NCBI RefSeq assembly: GCF_009687865.1
Contig: NZ_BLAE01000016.1
Coordinates: 124,001-188,000 of the forward strand
Direction of reading: 5' to 3'
DNA from: Acrocarpospora macrocephala
GTDB lineage: Bacteria > Actinomycetota > Actinomycetes > Streptosporangiales > Streptosporangiaceae
Length of the DNA stretch: 64,000 bases
Shown piece after piece: positions 8,907 through 17,157 of this stretch. The first letter of the stretch is position 1. Each line of letters starts with the position of its first letter. Under the pieces are notes generated by a model. That model was given only the letters and a program-made list of their open reading frames with translations. It was not told the origin of the DNA and ran no database searches. A program made the translations under genes and the position numbers.

Positions 8907-10521
8907 TGCTGTACCCCGTCCTGCAGTTGGCTGCTGCAACGTGGTCGGCCACTGCGCTCACGCCGAATGTGGCGCGGGTGATTTCAGATGTGTCAATCGA
9001 GTCGCCGTCCACTTCTCCGACAAGCTCGCCCTGCCGGATGATGAGCACGCGATCGCATACGTCGGTCAGGTTGTCGAAATCGCTGTCGACAACGAGGACG
9101 GCGGCACCCGCCGAAGCCGCTGCTCGCAGGTATTCGAAGACCTGAGCTTTGGCGCCGACGTCGACGCCCTGGACAGGCTCGTCCAGGACGATCACTGAGG
9201 GCTGCAGCCCGAACCACTTGGCAAGCATCACCTTCTGCTGGTTTCCACCCGAGAGTGAAGCGACGAGCGCTTCGGGGTCACGGGGTCTCACGTCGAACTG
9301 GTCGATCGCGTCCGAGGCGACCTGGCGATCTCGTCGACGGTCGATGAGACCGCGGCGGATCGGTGAGCGCAGTAGCATGATGTTCTCTCGGACTGTCATG
9401 GTCATGAGGCAGGCCTGCCCCCGCCGATCTTCCGGGATGTACGCCACCCCGGCGCGGATCGACTTCGCTGGAGTCGGGTCCTCGACTGGGGTGTCACCGA
9501 TCCACACTCGACCTCCTGTCAATCGCTGGGCTCCGAACAACAGCCTGCACAGTTCGCTCCGACCGCTGCCAGCCAGCCCGGCAACACCGACGATCTCACC
9601 CGGTTCAACGGCGAAAGACACGTTTGCAACCCTCACACCGCTGATGTTCTCGGCGCGAAGTGCGCGTTTCTCAGGTGGAGCTATGAGATCGAGAGCTCGG
9701 GTGGTGGCCGTCCTACCGCGAGGTCCACCGCTCGTCTCGCCGAGAATCTCCTCCACGAGTTGGGCCCGCGTCGTATTCGCAACCTGGTGGGTCGCGATCT
9801 TGCGGCCGTCCCTCAGAACGGTGACGTTATCCGCGAGCCTCTCGATCTCCTCGAGCCGGTGTGAGACATAGATGACCGCAACGCCGAGACTGGACAGTTG
9901 GCGGACGGCGTCGAAGAGGAGATGGGCATCCGTGTCGGGCAGCGATGCCGTCGGCTCATCGAGGACGAGGCAGTTCAGGTTGCTGGAGTCCTGCAGGTCC
10001 ACGGCTCGACCGATCGCAAGCAGAGTTCGGGCCGTTACGGGCAAGTCACGCACGAGCGTCTGGGGCGTTGCCTTGACACCAACGAAGTCCAGAATCTCGC
10101 GAGCCGACCGAGCCTGTTCGCGTTGACGGACGAACGGCCCGGCGGTGTGGAAGCCGCGAACGAGCCCCAAGTTGTCAGCGATCGTCATGTCGAGCGCAAG
10201 GCCGAGGTCCTGATGCACGAACCCAAGCCCGAACTTCCTTGCGGCGTTCGGCGGGAACGCCTTGGGGAGCGCCATGCCCGCCACCGAGATCGAACCGGCA
10301 TCTGCGCGATACACGCCGGCAAGACACTTGATGAACGTCGACTTGCCGCTGCCGTTCTGTCCCAGTAGAGCGTGGATCTCGCCCCTCTTGACCTTGATAT
10401 CGAAGTTGTCCAGGACCACCCGACCGACGAACGCCTTGGTCAACCCCGCCACCGCCAGGGCAGCGGGCGACTCAGAGCCAGGCAGAAGCGTCGGGCCGGC
10501 GGCCTCAAGCCTGGTCATCAT
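8899..10521 (-). CDS. ABC importer ATPase with two nucleotide-binding domains (RbsA/MglA type)
   Basis: The roughly 540-residue protein has two tandem ATPase domains. The first has Walker A GQNGSGKST and Walker B NCLVLDEPTASLP, but its expected signature motif is poor (DLPVTARTLLAIGRAV). The second has a degenerate Walker A (GLAGSGRSE) and a good signature LSGGNQQKVMLAKW with VIVLDEPVQGVD. This arrangement is usual for CUT2-class importers. The ATG at 10521 overlaps the binding-protein stop codon by four bases (ATGA), suggesting translational coupling. It drives the permease encoded immediately downstream. Confidence 0.9.
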   Translation of the reverse strand: MMTRLEAAGPTLLPGSESPAALAVAGLTKAFVGRVVLDNFDIKVKRGEIHALLGQNGSGKSTFIKCLAGVYRADAGSISVAGMALPKAFPPNAARKFGLGFVHQDLGLALDMTIADNLGLVRGFHTAGPFVRQREQARSAREILDFVGVKATPQTLVRDLPVTARTLLAIGRAVDLQDSSNLNCLVLDEPTASLPDTDAHLLFDAVRQLSSLGVAVIYVSHRLEEIERLADNVTVLRDGRKIATHQVANTTRAQLVEEILGETSGGPRGRTATTRALDLIAPPEKRALRAENISGVRVANVSFAVEPGEIVGVAGLAGSGRSELCRLLFGAQRLTGGRVWIGDTPVEDPTPAKSIRAGVAYIPEDRRGQACLMTMTVRENIMLLRSPIRRGLIDRRRDRQVASDAIDQFDVRPRDPEALVASLSGGNQQKVMLAKWFGLQPSVIVLDEPVQGVDVGAKAQVFEYLRAAASAGAAVLVVDSDFDNLTDVCDRVLIIRQGELVGEVDGDSIDTSEITRATFGVSAVADHVAAANCRTGYSNV

Positions 10522-11669
10522 CGGACCCAAATCTTCTTGAAGTCGGCCCGGTAGTCCGCCCCGCCATCCCAGGTCGCTGCCTCGTCGATGTTGGTGTCAT
10601 CGAAGATGCGGAACGGGGGAACCTGCTCGACCACTGGCTCCCCCGAGAAGTGGCGGTTCAAGTTGTCGATCAACGACCAGCCTGACCAAGTGGACGAGAA
10701 GGCCATCGTCATCTTCAGGAAACTGCCCTGCTTGAGGATGTCCAAGGCTTCGGGGTCGCCGTTAGCCGCGACCATGAAGGCGTCGTCATCGGACGCTGCC
10801 GCCTGGCGGAGACCGTTCATCACGTAGATGCCGGCGCTGTCGAAACTCGCCCAAACAACATTGAAGTCCGGGTTGGCACGGGCCAACGCGGCGGCCTGGC
10901 CGGGGAGGGCCGTCGTCGTCTCAGCGACCTGGAACTTCTTCTCAGCGACCACCTCGCAGCTGCCACCAGCCTCCTTGCACTCGCTCAGGAACCGGTCGAA
11001 GCCTTCCTGTCGCGCAGCGAGGTTGGACAACGACGGGTCGTTGAACGTCAGGAACCGAGGGTTGCCATCAGTCGCCTGGAACGCATAGGCCGCATCGCCG
11101 TAGCCGAGTTTAGCGAAGGCTTCCCGGCCCGGGTCGACGGTGACGTAGGTCCCCAGCGCGTCAGGGTCGTTCTCGTCCCAACAGGCAAGGCAGGCGACCG
11201 GGATGTTGGCCTTCTTGGCTGCGGCCAGGCCGCTGCCCGTTTGCGTGTTGTTGAGGCCGAGTACGACGATCGCGTCCGGCTTCGTCGTGATGGCCTGCTG
11301 CATGAAGCGGTTGGCGTCAGCTTGGTTGCCGTTGGCGTTGTAGGTCGTCTGCTTCCAGCCGATCGCCTCGGCGCCCTCCTGTAGACCCTGGAGGGCCGAG
11401 TTCGCACCTGGATCGGTCTGGGTGATCGTGACGATGGCGATCTTCTTGCCGGGAACCGCCGTGGGGCCCTCGGTCGGCGGCGGGACGACGACTCCCTCCT
11501 TCATCTTCGCGACGTAGTCGTCGATGGTCTTCACGAACTCTGCCGACGCCTCGGACCCCGCATCAGAGGTCTTCTCCGCCGCTCCGCAGGCAGCGGTCAC
11601 GGTGAGCACAGCGGCGCTCACCACGAGCGCGAGAGCCTTGGCGTTGATTGTGCGGCCCTTGACGTTCAT
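10518..11669 (-). CDS. Lipoprotein substrate-binding protein of the sugar-type ABC importer
   Basis: The 383-residue product starts with a lipoprotein signal (ALVVSAAVLTVTAACG) in which Cys28 is the lipid attachment site. The body is a periplasmic-binding-protein type I fold (KIAIVTITQTDPGANSALQGL, DAIVVLGLNNTQTGSGLAAA). It is anchored outside the membrane and delivers ligand to the permease encoded two genes downstream. A 17-bp palindrome at 11783-11799 lies 114 bp upstream of the start, so the importer is probably regulated together with the catabolic genes. That context suggests it imports the substrate of the island instead of a sugar, but this is inference. Confidence 0.88.
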   Translation of the reverse strand: MNVKGRTINAKALALVVSAAVLTVTAACGAAEKTSDAGSEASAEFVKTIDDYVAKMKEGVVVPPPTEGPTAVPGKKIAIVTITQTDPGANSALQGLQEGAEAIGWKQTTYNANGNQADANRFMQQAITTKPDAIVVLGLNNTQTGSGLAAAKKANIPVACLACWDENDPDALGTYVTVDPGREAFAKLGYGDAAYAFQATDGNPRFLTFNDPSLSNLAARQEGFDRFLSECKEAGGSCEVVAEKKFQVAETTTALPGQAAALARANPDFNVVWASFDSAGIYVMNGLRQAAASDDDAFMVAANGDPEALDILKQGSFLKMTMAFSSTWSGWSLIDNLNRHFSGEPVVEQVPPFRIFDDTNIDEAATWDGGADYRADFKKIWVR

Positions 11670-11782
11670 TCTTGTCTCCTCGGTTGTTCATGGGCCCATG
11701 GATGCGAGGTGAGCGCCGAGGCTGCCCGCCGCTGAGGCCATTTTTCGATCCTGGGACCAGAGTGACGGGGCCCACAAGGAGC

Positions 11783-11799
11783 GTTCTGCACACCGGAAC
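11783..11799. promoter_or_regulatory. Palindromic operator, site 2
   Basis: The site reads GTTCTGCACACCGGAAC. It precedes the ABC importer operon on the minus strand by 114 bp. It is one of nine matching sites in the island. Confidence 0.65.
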
Positions 11800-11898
11800 A
11801 TGGACGTTTGTGAGGTTTTCGGAGTTTGTCATCGCTGGATGTTGTGATGTTCGGGCTGCGCCGATGTCGGGCCGGTGGGAGTGCACGTTGGGCTGGTC

Positions 11899-12470
11899 GT
11901 GGGCGAGCGGAAGCGGTATCCGAGCGATCTGAGCGATGAGCAGTGGGCGGTGATCGGCCCGTTCCTGGATGCGTGGAAGGCTCGGCATCCGTCGGTGTCG
12001 GGGCATCAGGGCCGCTACGCGTTGCGGGAGATCGTGAACTCGATCTTCTACCAGAACCGGACCGGCTGTCAGTGGGCGTACCTGCCGCCGAAATCCGCGA
12101 CCTACTACTACTTCGCGTTGTGGCGTGACGACGGCACCGACCAGACGATCCACGACCTGCTGCGCCGCCAAGCTCGGGAACAGGCCGGCCGGGCCGAGGA
12201 TCCGACCGCGGTCGTGCTGGACACCCAGTCGATCCGCGCGGCCAACCACATCCCAGCGAACACCACCGGTAAAGACGCCGCGAAACGAGTACCGAGCCGC
12301 AAACGGGGTCTGGCCGTGGATACGCTCGGGCTGATCATCGCGGTGGTGGTGATGGCGGCCTCGGCCACCGACAACCAGATCGGGGTCCGGCTGCTCGATC
12401 GGGTCGTCGCGCATACCCCGACGGTGGCCAAGGCGTGGGTGGACGCCGGGGTTCAAGGACGACGTCCGCG
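11899..12470 (+). mobile_element. Truncated IS5-family transposase
   Basis: From a GTG near 11899 the frame encodes a typical IS5-group transposase N-terminus (YPSDLSDEQWAVIGPFL, YALREIVNSIFYQNRTGCQW) and the first catalytic aspartate region (VVLDTQSIRAAN). The sequence is normal until WVDAG, then the frame is lost at about 12440-12470, before the later DDE residues. The following 120 bp, in another frame, encode a zinc-ribbon-like segment (ECADCGT, then WCHDCRQPC) that does not belong to IS5 and ends at the SDR gene. I could not define terminal inverted repeats. This is a dead element with a second unknown fragment joined to it. Confidence 0.8.
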
Positions 12471-12586
12471 ATCCACGGCGCGGTCACCGTCTACGAATGC
12501 GCCGACTGCGGCACCCGCCAACTCGGCAACCAGTGGTGCCACGACTGCCGGCAACCCTGCCGACGCGTCGACTACGGCGGACGCTC

Positions 12587-13387
12587 TCAGACGTCGGGGA
12601 CGTCGGGCAGCGTCCTCCCAAGGATCATGCCGCCGTCCACCACGATCTCCTGGCCGGTGACGTAGCCAGCATCATCGGACGCCAGCCAGGCGACGGCGTT
12701 CGCGATGTCGGCCGACGTGCCACGCCGGCCCAGCGGAATTACCGGGGTCCAGGCCGCAGCGATCGCGTCATCGAGCCGACGCATACGCTCCTCGTCGCCA
12801 TCGATACCGACCCTTTTCGCCGGGAAGGCTGTTGCAATGCTGCCGGGACACACGCAGTTGACCCTGATCCCGTGCACTCCTTCCTCGTACGCGACCGTCC
12901 GCGTCAGAGAATTCACAGCCGCCTTGCACGCCGAGTAGATGTGGGGGCCCATGCCCGCCGACAAGGCTGACACCGATGACGTCGTGATGAAGGAGCCGCC
13001 GCCCTGGTCCCGCATGACGCCGATAGCGTGCTTCATCGCGAAGGCGACGCCCCTGACGAGCAGCGACAAGTCCTTCTCGAACAGCTCGTTCTCCAGATCG
13101 GTGATCGGACCCTCCGCAAAGGCGAAGCCGGCATTCGCGACATAGCAGTCCAGGCGGCCGAAGTGATCAAGGGCTGCTGCCACCGAGGCCGAGATATCAC
13201 TCTCAACCGTCACGTCGCAGCGAACGAAAATGCCGTCGACCGACGACGCCACGTCCACGCCCCGCGCGACATCGACATCGGTCACGACGATGCGCGCACC
13301 TTCGCGTGCAAAGCGCTCCACGATGCCCTTGCCGATCCCGCTCGCGCCGCCCGTGATCAGGGCGACGCGCTCCTGTAAATGACTCAT
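12587..13387 (-). CDS. Short-chain dehydrogenase/reductase
   Basis: The 266-residue protein is a classical SDR: the NAD(P)-binding TGGASGIGKG at about residues 12-21, NAG in the VANAGFAF region, and catalytic Ser with Y-x3-K in ISACKAA (HIYSACKAA). It oxidises or reduces a hydroxyl or keto group on an unknown substrate. Asp after beta-2 (VVTDVDVARG) favours NAD(H). It lies 102 bp downstream of the amidohydrolase gene on the same strand, so the two are probably co-transcribed from the promoter with operator site 3. Confidence 0.88.
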   Translation of the reverse strand: MSHLQERVALITGGASGIGKGIVERFAREGARIVVTDVDVARGVDVASSVDGIFVRCDVTVESDISASVAAALDHFGRLDCYVANAGFAFAEGPITDLENELFEKDLSLLVRGVAFAMKHAIGVMRDQGGGSFITTSSVSALSAGMGPHIYSACKAAVNSLTRTVAYEEGVHGIRVNCVCPGSIATAFPAKRVGIDGDEERMRRLDDAIAAAWTPVIPLGRRGTSADIANAVAWLASDDAGYVTGQEIVVDGGMILGRTLPDVPDV

Positions 13388-13489
13388 GCTGTTCTCCGAA
13401 CGGGGGTGTCAGCCAACACGATCTGGGGACGGACGCCGGTCATACGGCACCGCAGGCGGCCGATGCACCGGCCGCCGCGATCACCAAGA

Positions 13490-14677
13490 TCAGTCAGCCA
13501 TGTCCCACAGCCGCATAGTGGTGCCACCGAGGATCGCCCGAGTGTCCTCGGCGGAGGCCATCGTCGCGACGGCCTTCGCCGCGTCCTGGCATCGTCCGAC
13601 GACAGATTCGCTGTGCGGGTAGTCGGTCGACCACATGACGCGATCGGCTCCGATCTGGGACAGCATGCCAAGGCCGACCTCGTCCTCCTGGAAGGTGGCG
13701 TAGCAGTTCTGGAACCAGTAGTGACTCGGAGTGTGAGCGAGCTTCGGCTCCAGCAGCGACCCGAAACTCTCGTAGAACTGGTCCGCGTCCTGGAGAGCGC
13801 CCGGGATCCAGTGAAGCTGCCCCTCGGTGAACACGACCTTCAGTTCGGGATGCCTCTCGAGGATGCCGGAGAAGGTCAGGAGGGACCACAGGCGCCGATA
13901 GGGATGGAAGTTCTGCATGAGCGCCGTGCCGAGGGTGCCGGCACCGCTCATGTCGACCCTCTCGCCGACATGGAAGCTCAATGGCAGGCCGCTCTCCTCG
14001 ATCGCCGTCCACAGGGGCTCGAGCCTGGCCTCGTTGTACTTGACCGACGGCGGGTTCGTGGGCATGACGAGTCCCTTGAGCCCGAGCTCCTTGATCTCCG
14101 CGATGTTCTCAGCGGCCGTCTCGGAGTCCCAGAAGTTGAGGATGCCGAGACCGTAGAGGCGGTCGGGGTAGTGGGCGCAGGTCTCGGCGACGTACTTGTT
14201 GTACGCCCGGATGTACGCCATGGCGTACTCCGGGTTCCGACCCGGCGCGTCCTTGTGAGCCTCGCTCACTCCAGCCAGGATGGCGAACGACCACTGTGGG
14301 AACAGCAGGTCCTTGTCGATGCCCTCGGCATCCATGTCCGCGATGCGCGCAGACAGGTCGTGAATGCCCTCACGCCCAGTCGACACGCAGGCGCCGAAGG
14401 GATCGATCACCTCCGCGCCGTCGTAGGAGTAGCGCATCAACTCATCGGAATCGACCCAGGCGCGCGGAGCGCGGTCCCGGAACTTCGCGGGCATCCGATC
14501 CGTCCAGTCGGCGGGCTCGAGGAGGTGGCTGTCGGCCGACGCGAGGATGGTTCCCGGGGGAAGCTCCGCGCGGGTCGAGGGCAACTCGCGATGCTGGGCG
14601 AATGGGATCGCCTGATCCGTGGTCTCGTCACACATCGATGCGTAACTCTCACGAACTTGCGTGCTCACTTGCACCAC
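13490..14677 (-). CDS. Amidohydrolase family 2 (ACMSD-like) hydrolase or decarboxylase
   Basis: The 395-residue protein has the metal-dependent TIM-barrel pattern of amidohydrolase_2: SADSHLLEP (the usual DxH) near residue 47, LSFHVGERV in the middle, LKVVFTEGQLHWIP, and a final catalytic Asp in RVMWSTDYPHSES. Relatives either hydrolyse lactones and amides or decarboxylate aromatic acids such as gamma-resorcylate and aminocarboxymuconate semialdehyde. A palindromic site with perfect six-base arms lies 69 bp upstream of the start. It probably acts on an intermediate of the island's aromatic pathway; the exact reaction is unknown. Confidence 0.85.
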   Translation of the reverse strand: MVQVSTQVRESYASMCDETTDQAIPFAQHRELPSTRAELPPGTILASADSHLLEPADWTDRMPAKFRDRAPRAWVDSDELMRYSYDGAEVIDPFGACVSTGREGIHDLSARIADMDAEGIDKDLLFPQWSFAILAGVSEAHKDAPGRNPEYAMAYIRAYNKYVAETCAHYPDRLYGLGILNFWDSETAAENIAEIKELGLKGLVMPTNPPSVKYNEARLEPLWTAIEESGLPLSFHVGERVDMSGAGTLGTALMQNFHPYRRLWSLLTFSGILERHPELKVVFTEGQLHWIPGALQDADQFYESFGSLLEPKLAHTPSHYWFQNCYATFQEDEVGLGMLSQIGADRVMWSTDYPHSESVVGRCQDAAKAVATMASAEDTRAILGGTTMRLWDMAD

Positions 14678-14745
14678 CTCATCTCAGGGATCGGCCTTGG
14701 GTGTCGCACCAACGATCCATCAGCCCGGAACCCCGATCCACACGC

Positions 14746-14762
14746 GTTCTGCTCCACAGAAC
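14746..14762. promoter_or_regulatory. Palindromic operator, site 3
   Basis: The site reads GTTCTGCTCCACAGAAC, with perfect six-base arms GTTCTG/CAGAAC. It lies 69 bp upstream of the amidohydrolase start. Confidence 0.7.
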
Positions 14763-14784
14763 ACCGATGGCCCACCGCAGCTGC

Positions 14785-14940
14785 CGACGAGCCGACCATC
14801 ACCAGGGACGGGGCCCCTGGTTCGACCGAGTAGAGGGTCTGGCACGTGAAGCCAACCGGACCGGTCGCCGCGACACCGGTCACGATCGACACACCCCATC
14901 GAAAGGTGTCGGGCCTCGCGTCAAACGAATCGGCCTCCAT
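14785..14940 (-). pseudogene. Flavin reductase N-terminal remnant
   Basis: About 52 codons from an ATG at 14940 encode WGVSIVTGVAATGPVGFTC followed by QTLYSVEP and PSLVMV. This matches the N-terminal FMN-binding part of HpaC-like flavin reductases, including the intact one at 22876 (SGLTVITGMTEEGPVGFTCQ). The match stops after PSLVMV; the rest of the roughly 165-residue family is absent. It is a truncated copy between operator sites 3 and 4. Confidence 0.65.
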
Positions 14941-14966
14941 CACAGGTTCCGACCTCCACCACTTAC

Positions 14967-14983
14967 GTTCCGGTGTCCAGAAT
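14967..14983. promoter_or_regulatory. Palindromic operator, site 4 (one end mismatch)
   Basis: The site reads GTTCCGGTGTCCAGAAT. It lies between the flavin reductase remnant (minus strand) and the SDR gene starting at 15092 (plus strand). The last base departs from the consensus. Confidence 0.5.
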
Positions 14984-15091
14984 CTCGGGGACAGCGAACT
15001 GACTCGCCCTATGGTCGGATCCTGCAGAGGAACCGACCGCCGGTGACTCCCGCCCCGCGGAACATCCCGTACCACACCGCTAGGAATTGCC

Positions 15092-15847
15092 ATGACAACC
15101 AACTCAGCATCTGGTCTGCTTCACCGACGCGTCCTGGTCACCGGCGGCTCACGCGGCATCGGCGCCGCGATCGTGCGCCGCCTCGCTCACGACGGCGCCG
15201 CGGTCGCCTTCACCTACACGACCGACACGCCCGAGGTCGACGAGTTGGTCACGGATCACCGCGACCGGGGCATGACCGTGGTGCCGATTCGGGCAGACAG
15301 CGGCGATCCCGACGCAGTGGCCGCGGCCGTCCGAACGGCCGTCGACTCCTTGGGCGGACTCGACGTCTTGGTGAACAACGCCGCCGTCACCCACATCGCT
15401 CCGGTCGACTCCTACCCGCGCGACCAGTTCGACCGACTCGTCGCGGTCAACGTGGCCGGACCGTTCTGGTACGTCCAGAACGCCGTCCCGCACCTCGGTG
15501 CCGGGTCGCGAATCATCAATGTGGGGAGCATCAACGCCGATCGCGTCCAGCAGGATGGGCTGTCGGCGTACGCGATGACGAAGGGCGCGATCGCTGCCTT
15601 GACGCGAGCCCTCGCCCGCGAGCTCGGACCGCGCGGGATCACGGTCAACAACGTGCAGCCCGGACCGGTCGCGACGGAGATGAACCCGGAGATCGGAGCC
15701 CACGCCGACAAAGCGCGGAGCTTCATCGCACTCGGCGAGTATGGCCAGCCCGCCGATGTCGCCGCCGTCGTCAGCTTCCTGTGCAGCAGCGAGTCCAAGT
15801 ACGTAACCGGCGCGAACTGGAACGTGGACGGCGGCTTCACCGCCTAG
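15092..15847 (+). CDS. Short-chain dehydrogenase/reductase (FabG-like)
   Basis: The 251-residue SDR has TGGSRGIGAAI for cofactor binding, NNAAV, the Y-x3-K pair in SAYAMTKGA, and the C-terminal NWNVDGGFTA typical of FabG-like members. It probably interconverts an alcohol and ketone in the catabolic route. It is similar to the SDR at 33192 (shared VTGGSRGIGAAI, LVNNAA, ITVN-VQPG, TEMNP). Operator site 4 lies about 110 bp upstream. No plus-strand partner follows directly, only a LysR remnant. Confidence 0.88.
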   Translation: MTTNSASGLLHRRVLVTGGSRGIGAAIVRRLAHDGAAVAFTYTTDTPEVDELVTDHRDRGMTVVPIRADSGDPDAVAAAVRTAVDSLGGLDVLVNNAAVTHIAPVDSYPRDQFDRLVAVNVAGPFWYVQNAVPHLGAGSRIINVGSINADRVQQDGLSAYAMTKGAIAALTRALARELGPRGITVNNVQPGPVATEMNPEIGAHADKARSFIALGEYGQPADVAAVVSFLCSSESKYVTGANWNVDGGFTA

Positions 15848-15984
15848 AAGGCGTACCCGGCCATGAGGGCCTGGTGGCAGTGGGTTGTTGACGTACGGAG
15901 AGCCCTCGTAACGCCCGCCCCACTTCCAAGGTCGGCTGCTGAGCATGCGGCGGCACCGCGTCGGCTGGATCATCGCACAGCAGC

Positions 15985-16266
15985 CTGGAGCTCCGCGACC
16001 TCAGCGAGTCCGCCGACCTGCCCGCCCCGAGGTGGCCCGATCCCGACGGCCGCTACCAGGCCGGGCCGGGCCCCGAGATCGAGAGCCATGCTCAACTGCT
16101 CCAGCTGATCGCGCTCGGTCGGACATACATGGTGGCACCCGAATCCTGCCGGGTTCAGAAGTACGACCGCGACTCCGGACACTCGCCGGGGCTTGTGAGC
16201 CTACGCGTTCCTCTGGGGCGGTACAGGGCTGGCCGCCGGACCTATCGCTACACACCCTTATGTTGA
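15985..16266 (+). pseudogene. LysR-family regulator C-terminal fragment
   Basis: An open frame without a start codon encodes LELRDLSESADLPAPRWPD, then DPDGRYQAGPGPEIESH and QLLQLIALGRTYMVAPES. This is recognisably the effector-binding end of an actinobacterial LysR regulator. The N-terminal helix-turn-helix half is missing, and the tail after VAPES is scrambled up to the stop at 16264-16266. It fills most of the gap between the SDR and TetR genes. Confidence 0.65.
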
Positions 16267-16286
16267 ATCCGCACTAATGTCCGGCT

Positions 16287-16305
16287 TGGTACATATCTAG
16301 TACCA
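16287..16305. promoter_or_regulatory. Palindrome at the tetR promoter
   Basis: TGGTAC and GTACCA face each other across seven bases, 8 bp in front of the TetR start codon. It shares GTAC half-sites with the palindromes at 17051 and 18416. Autorepression by TetR is the simplest reading. Confidence 0.55.
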
Positions 16306-16312
16306 TGGCCGC

Positions 16313-16918
16313 ATGGGAACGGCAGCGGGGGCCGCGCTCGGCCGGCCGAGGGAGTTCGACGTGAATCAGGCGCTCGACCGTGCCGTCGAGGTCTTCTGGC
16401 GCCAAGGATATGAGGCCACCAGCCTCACTGATCTGACGCTCGCGATGGGGATCAACAAACCGAGCCTCTACGCGGCCTTCGGGAACAAGGAGAAGCTCTT
16501 CCGAAGTGCCTTGGAGCGCTACACGGAGGGTCCCGGATCCTATGCCGCCAGGGCGGTCGAGAAGTCCACGGCCAAGGAGGTCGTGGAGGCGTTCCTCCTC
16601 GGCGCCGTCGATGCGACGACGAAGGCTCTGTCGCCGCACGGCTGCCTGGGGGTGCAGGGCGCTCTTGCCGCCAGCGACGAAGGACGGGGGATCCACGACC
16701 TGCTTGCCGAGTGGCGGGACGGAGCGCGCGCGCTCTTGGAGGTCCGCTTTCGGCGAGCCGTGGAGGAGGGCGACCTCGACGGCGACGTCGATCCGGCCAG
16801 GCTGGCTCGGTACGTCATCACGTTGTCGTTCGGGGTGGCCGTGCAGGCCGCCGGCGACGTCCCTGCGGACGAGCTTGCCGGGGTCGTCGAGCAGACCATG
16901 CTTCACTGGCGCCCCTGA
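16313..16918 (+). CDS. TetR-family transcriptional regulator
   Basis: The 201-residue protein starts with a TetR helix-turn-helix (FWRQGYEATSLTDLTLAMGI, then NKPSLYAAFGNKEKLF at about residues 29-64) and ends with a helical ligand-binding domain. It probably represses itself and the two genes downstream. Palindromes with GTAC half-sites lie in front of all three genes (16287, 17051, 18416), and two of them share a CCGATCGG core typical of TetR operators. A strong terminator follows the gene, so the next gene needs its own promoter. Confidence 0.9.
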   Translation: MGTAAGAALGRPREFDVNQALDRAVEVFWRQGYEATSLTDLTLAMGINKPSLYAAFGNKEKLFRSALERYTEGPGSYAARAVEKSTAKEVVEAFLLGAVDATTKALSPHGCLGVQGALAASDEGRGIHDLLAEWRDGARALLEVRFRRAVEEGDLDGDVDPARLARYVITLSFGVAVQAAGDVPADELAGVVEQTMLHWRP

Positions 16919-16945
16919 CTCGGGCGTCACCACCTAGACAGCCAC

Positions 16946-16981
16946 GGCCCCCGCTGCCAGCACCAATTGGCAGCGGGGGCC
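16946..16981 (+). terminator. Terminator after tetR
   Basis: Fourteen-base perfect arms GGCCCCCGCTGCCA and TGGCAGCGGGGGCC flank an eight-base loop, 27 bp after the tetR stop. No T-run follows, as is common in high-GC actinomycetes. Confidence 0.75.
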
Positions 16982-17050
16982 GACGTGCGTCGAGGCCCGG
17001 GCAAGCCGCCCCCTCGACAGGGGGTGTTGCCTGCTTCACGCGGGCCATTT

Positions 17051-17070
17051 TTGTACCGATCGGAATACAA
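17051..17070. promoter_or_regulatory. TetR-type operator upstream of the Gfo/Idh gene
   Basis: The sequence TTGTACCGATCGGAATACAA contains a perfect CCGATCGG core (17056-17063) and matching outer TTGTA/TACAA ends. It lies about 88 bp upstream of the oxidoreductase start and shares its core with the site at 18416. Confidence 0.65.
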
Positions 17071-17157
17071 CCCTCCGGCGGTCAGTTCTGGTCGACCGTG
17101 CGCCGAAGGTCGGCCGCACATCGCCCATCAAGGACGATCCGGACGCGAGGAGCCGCG

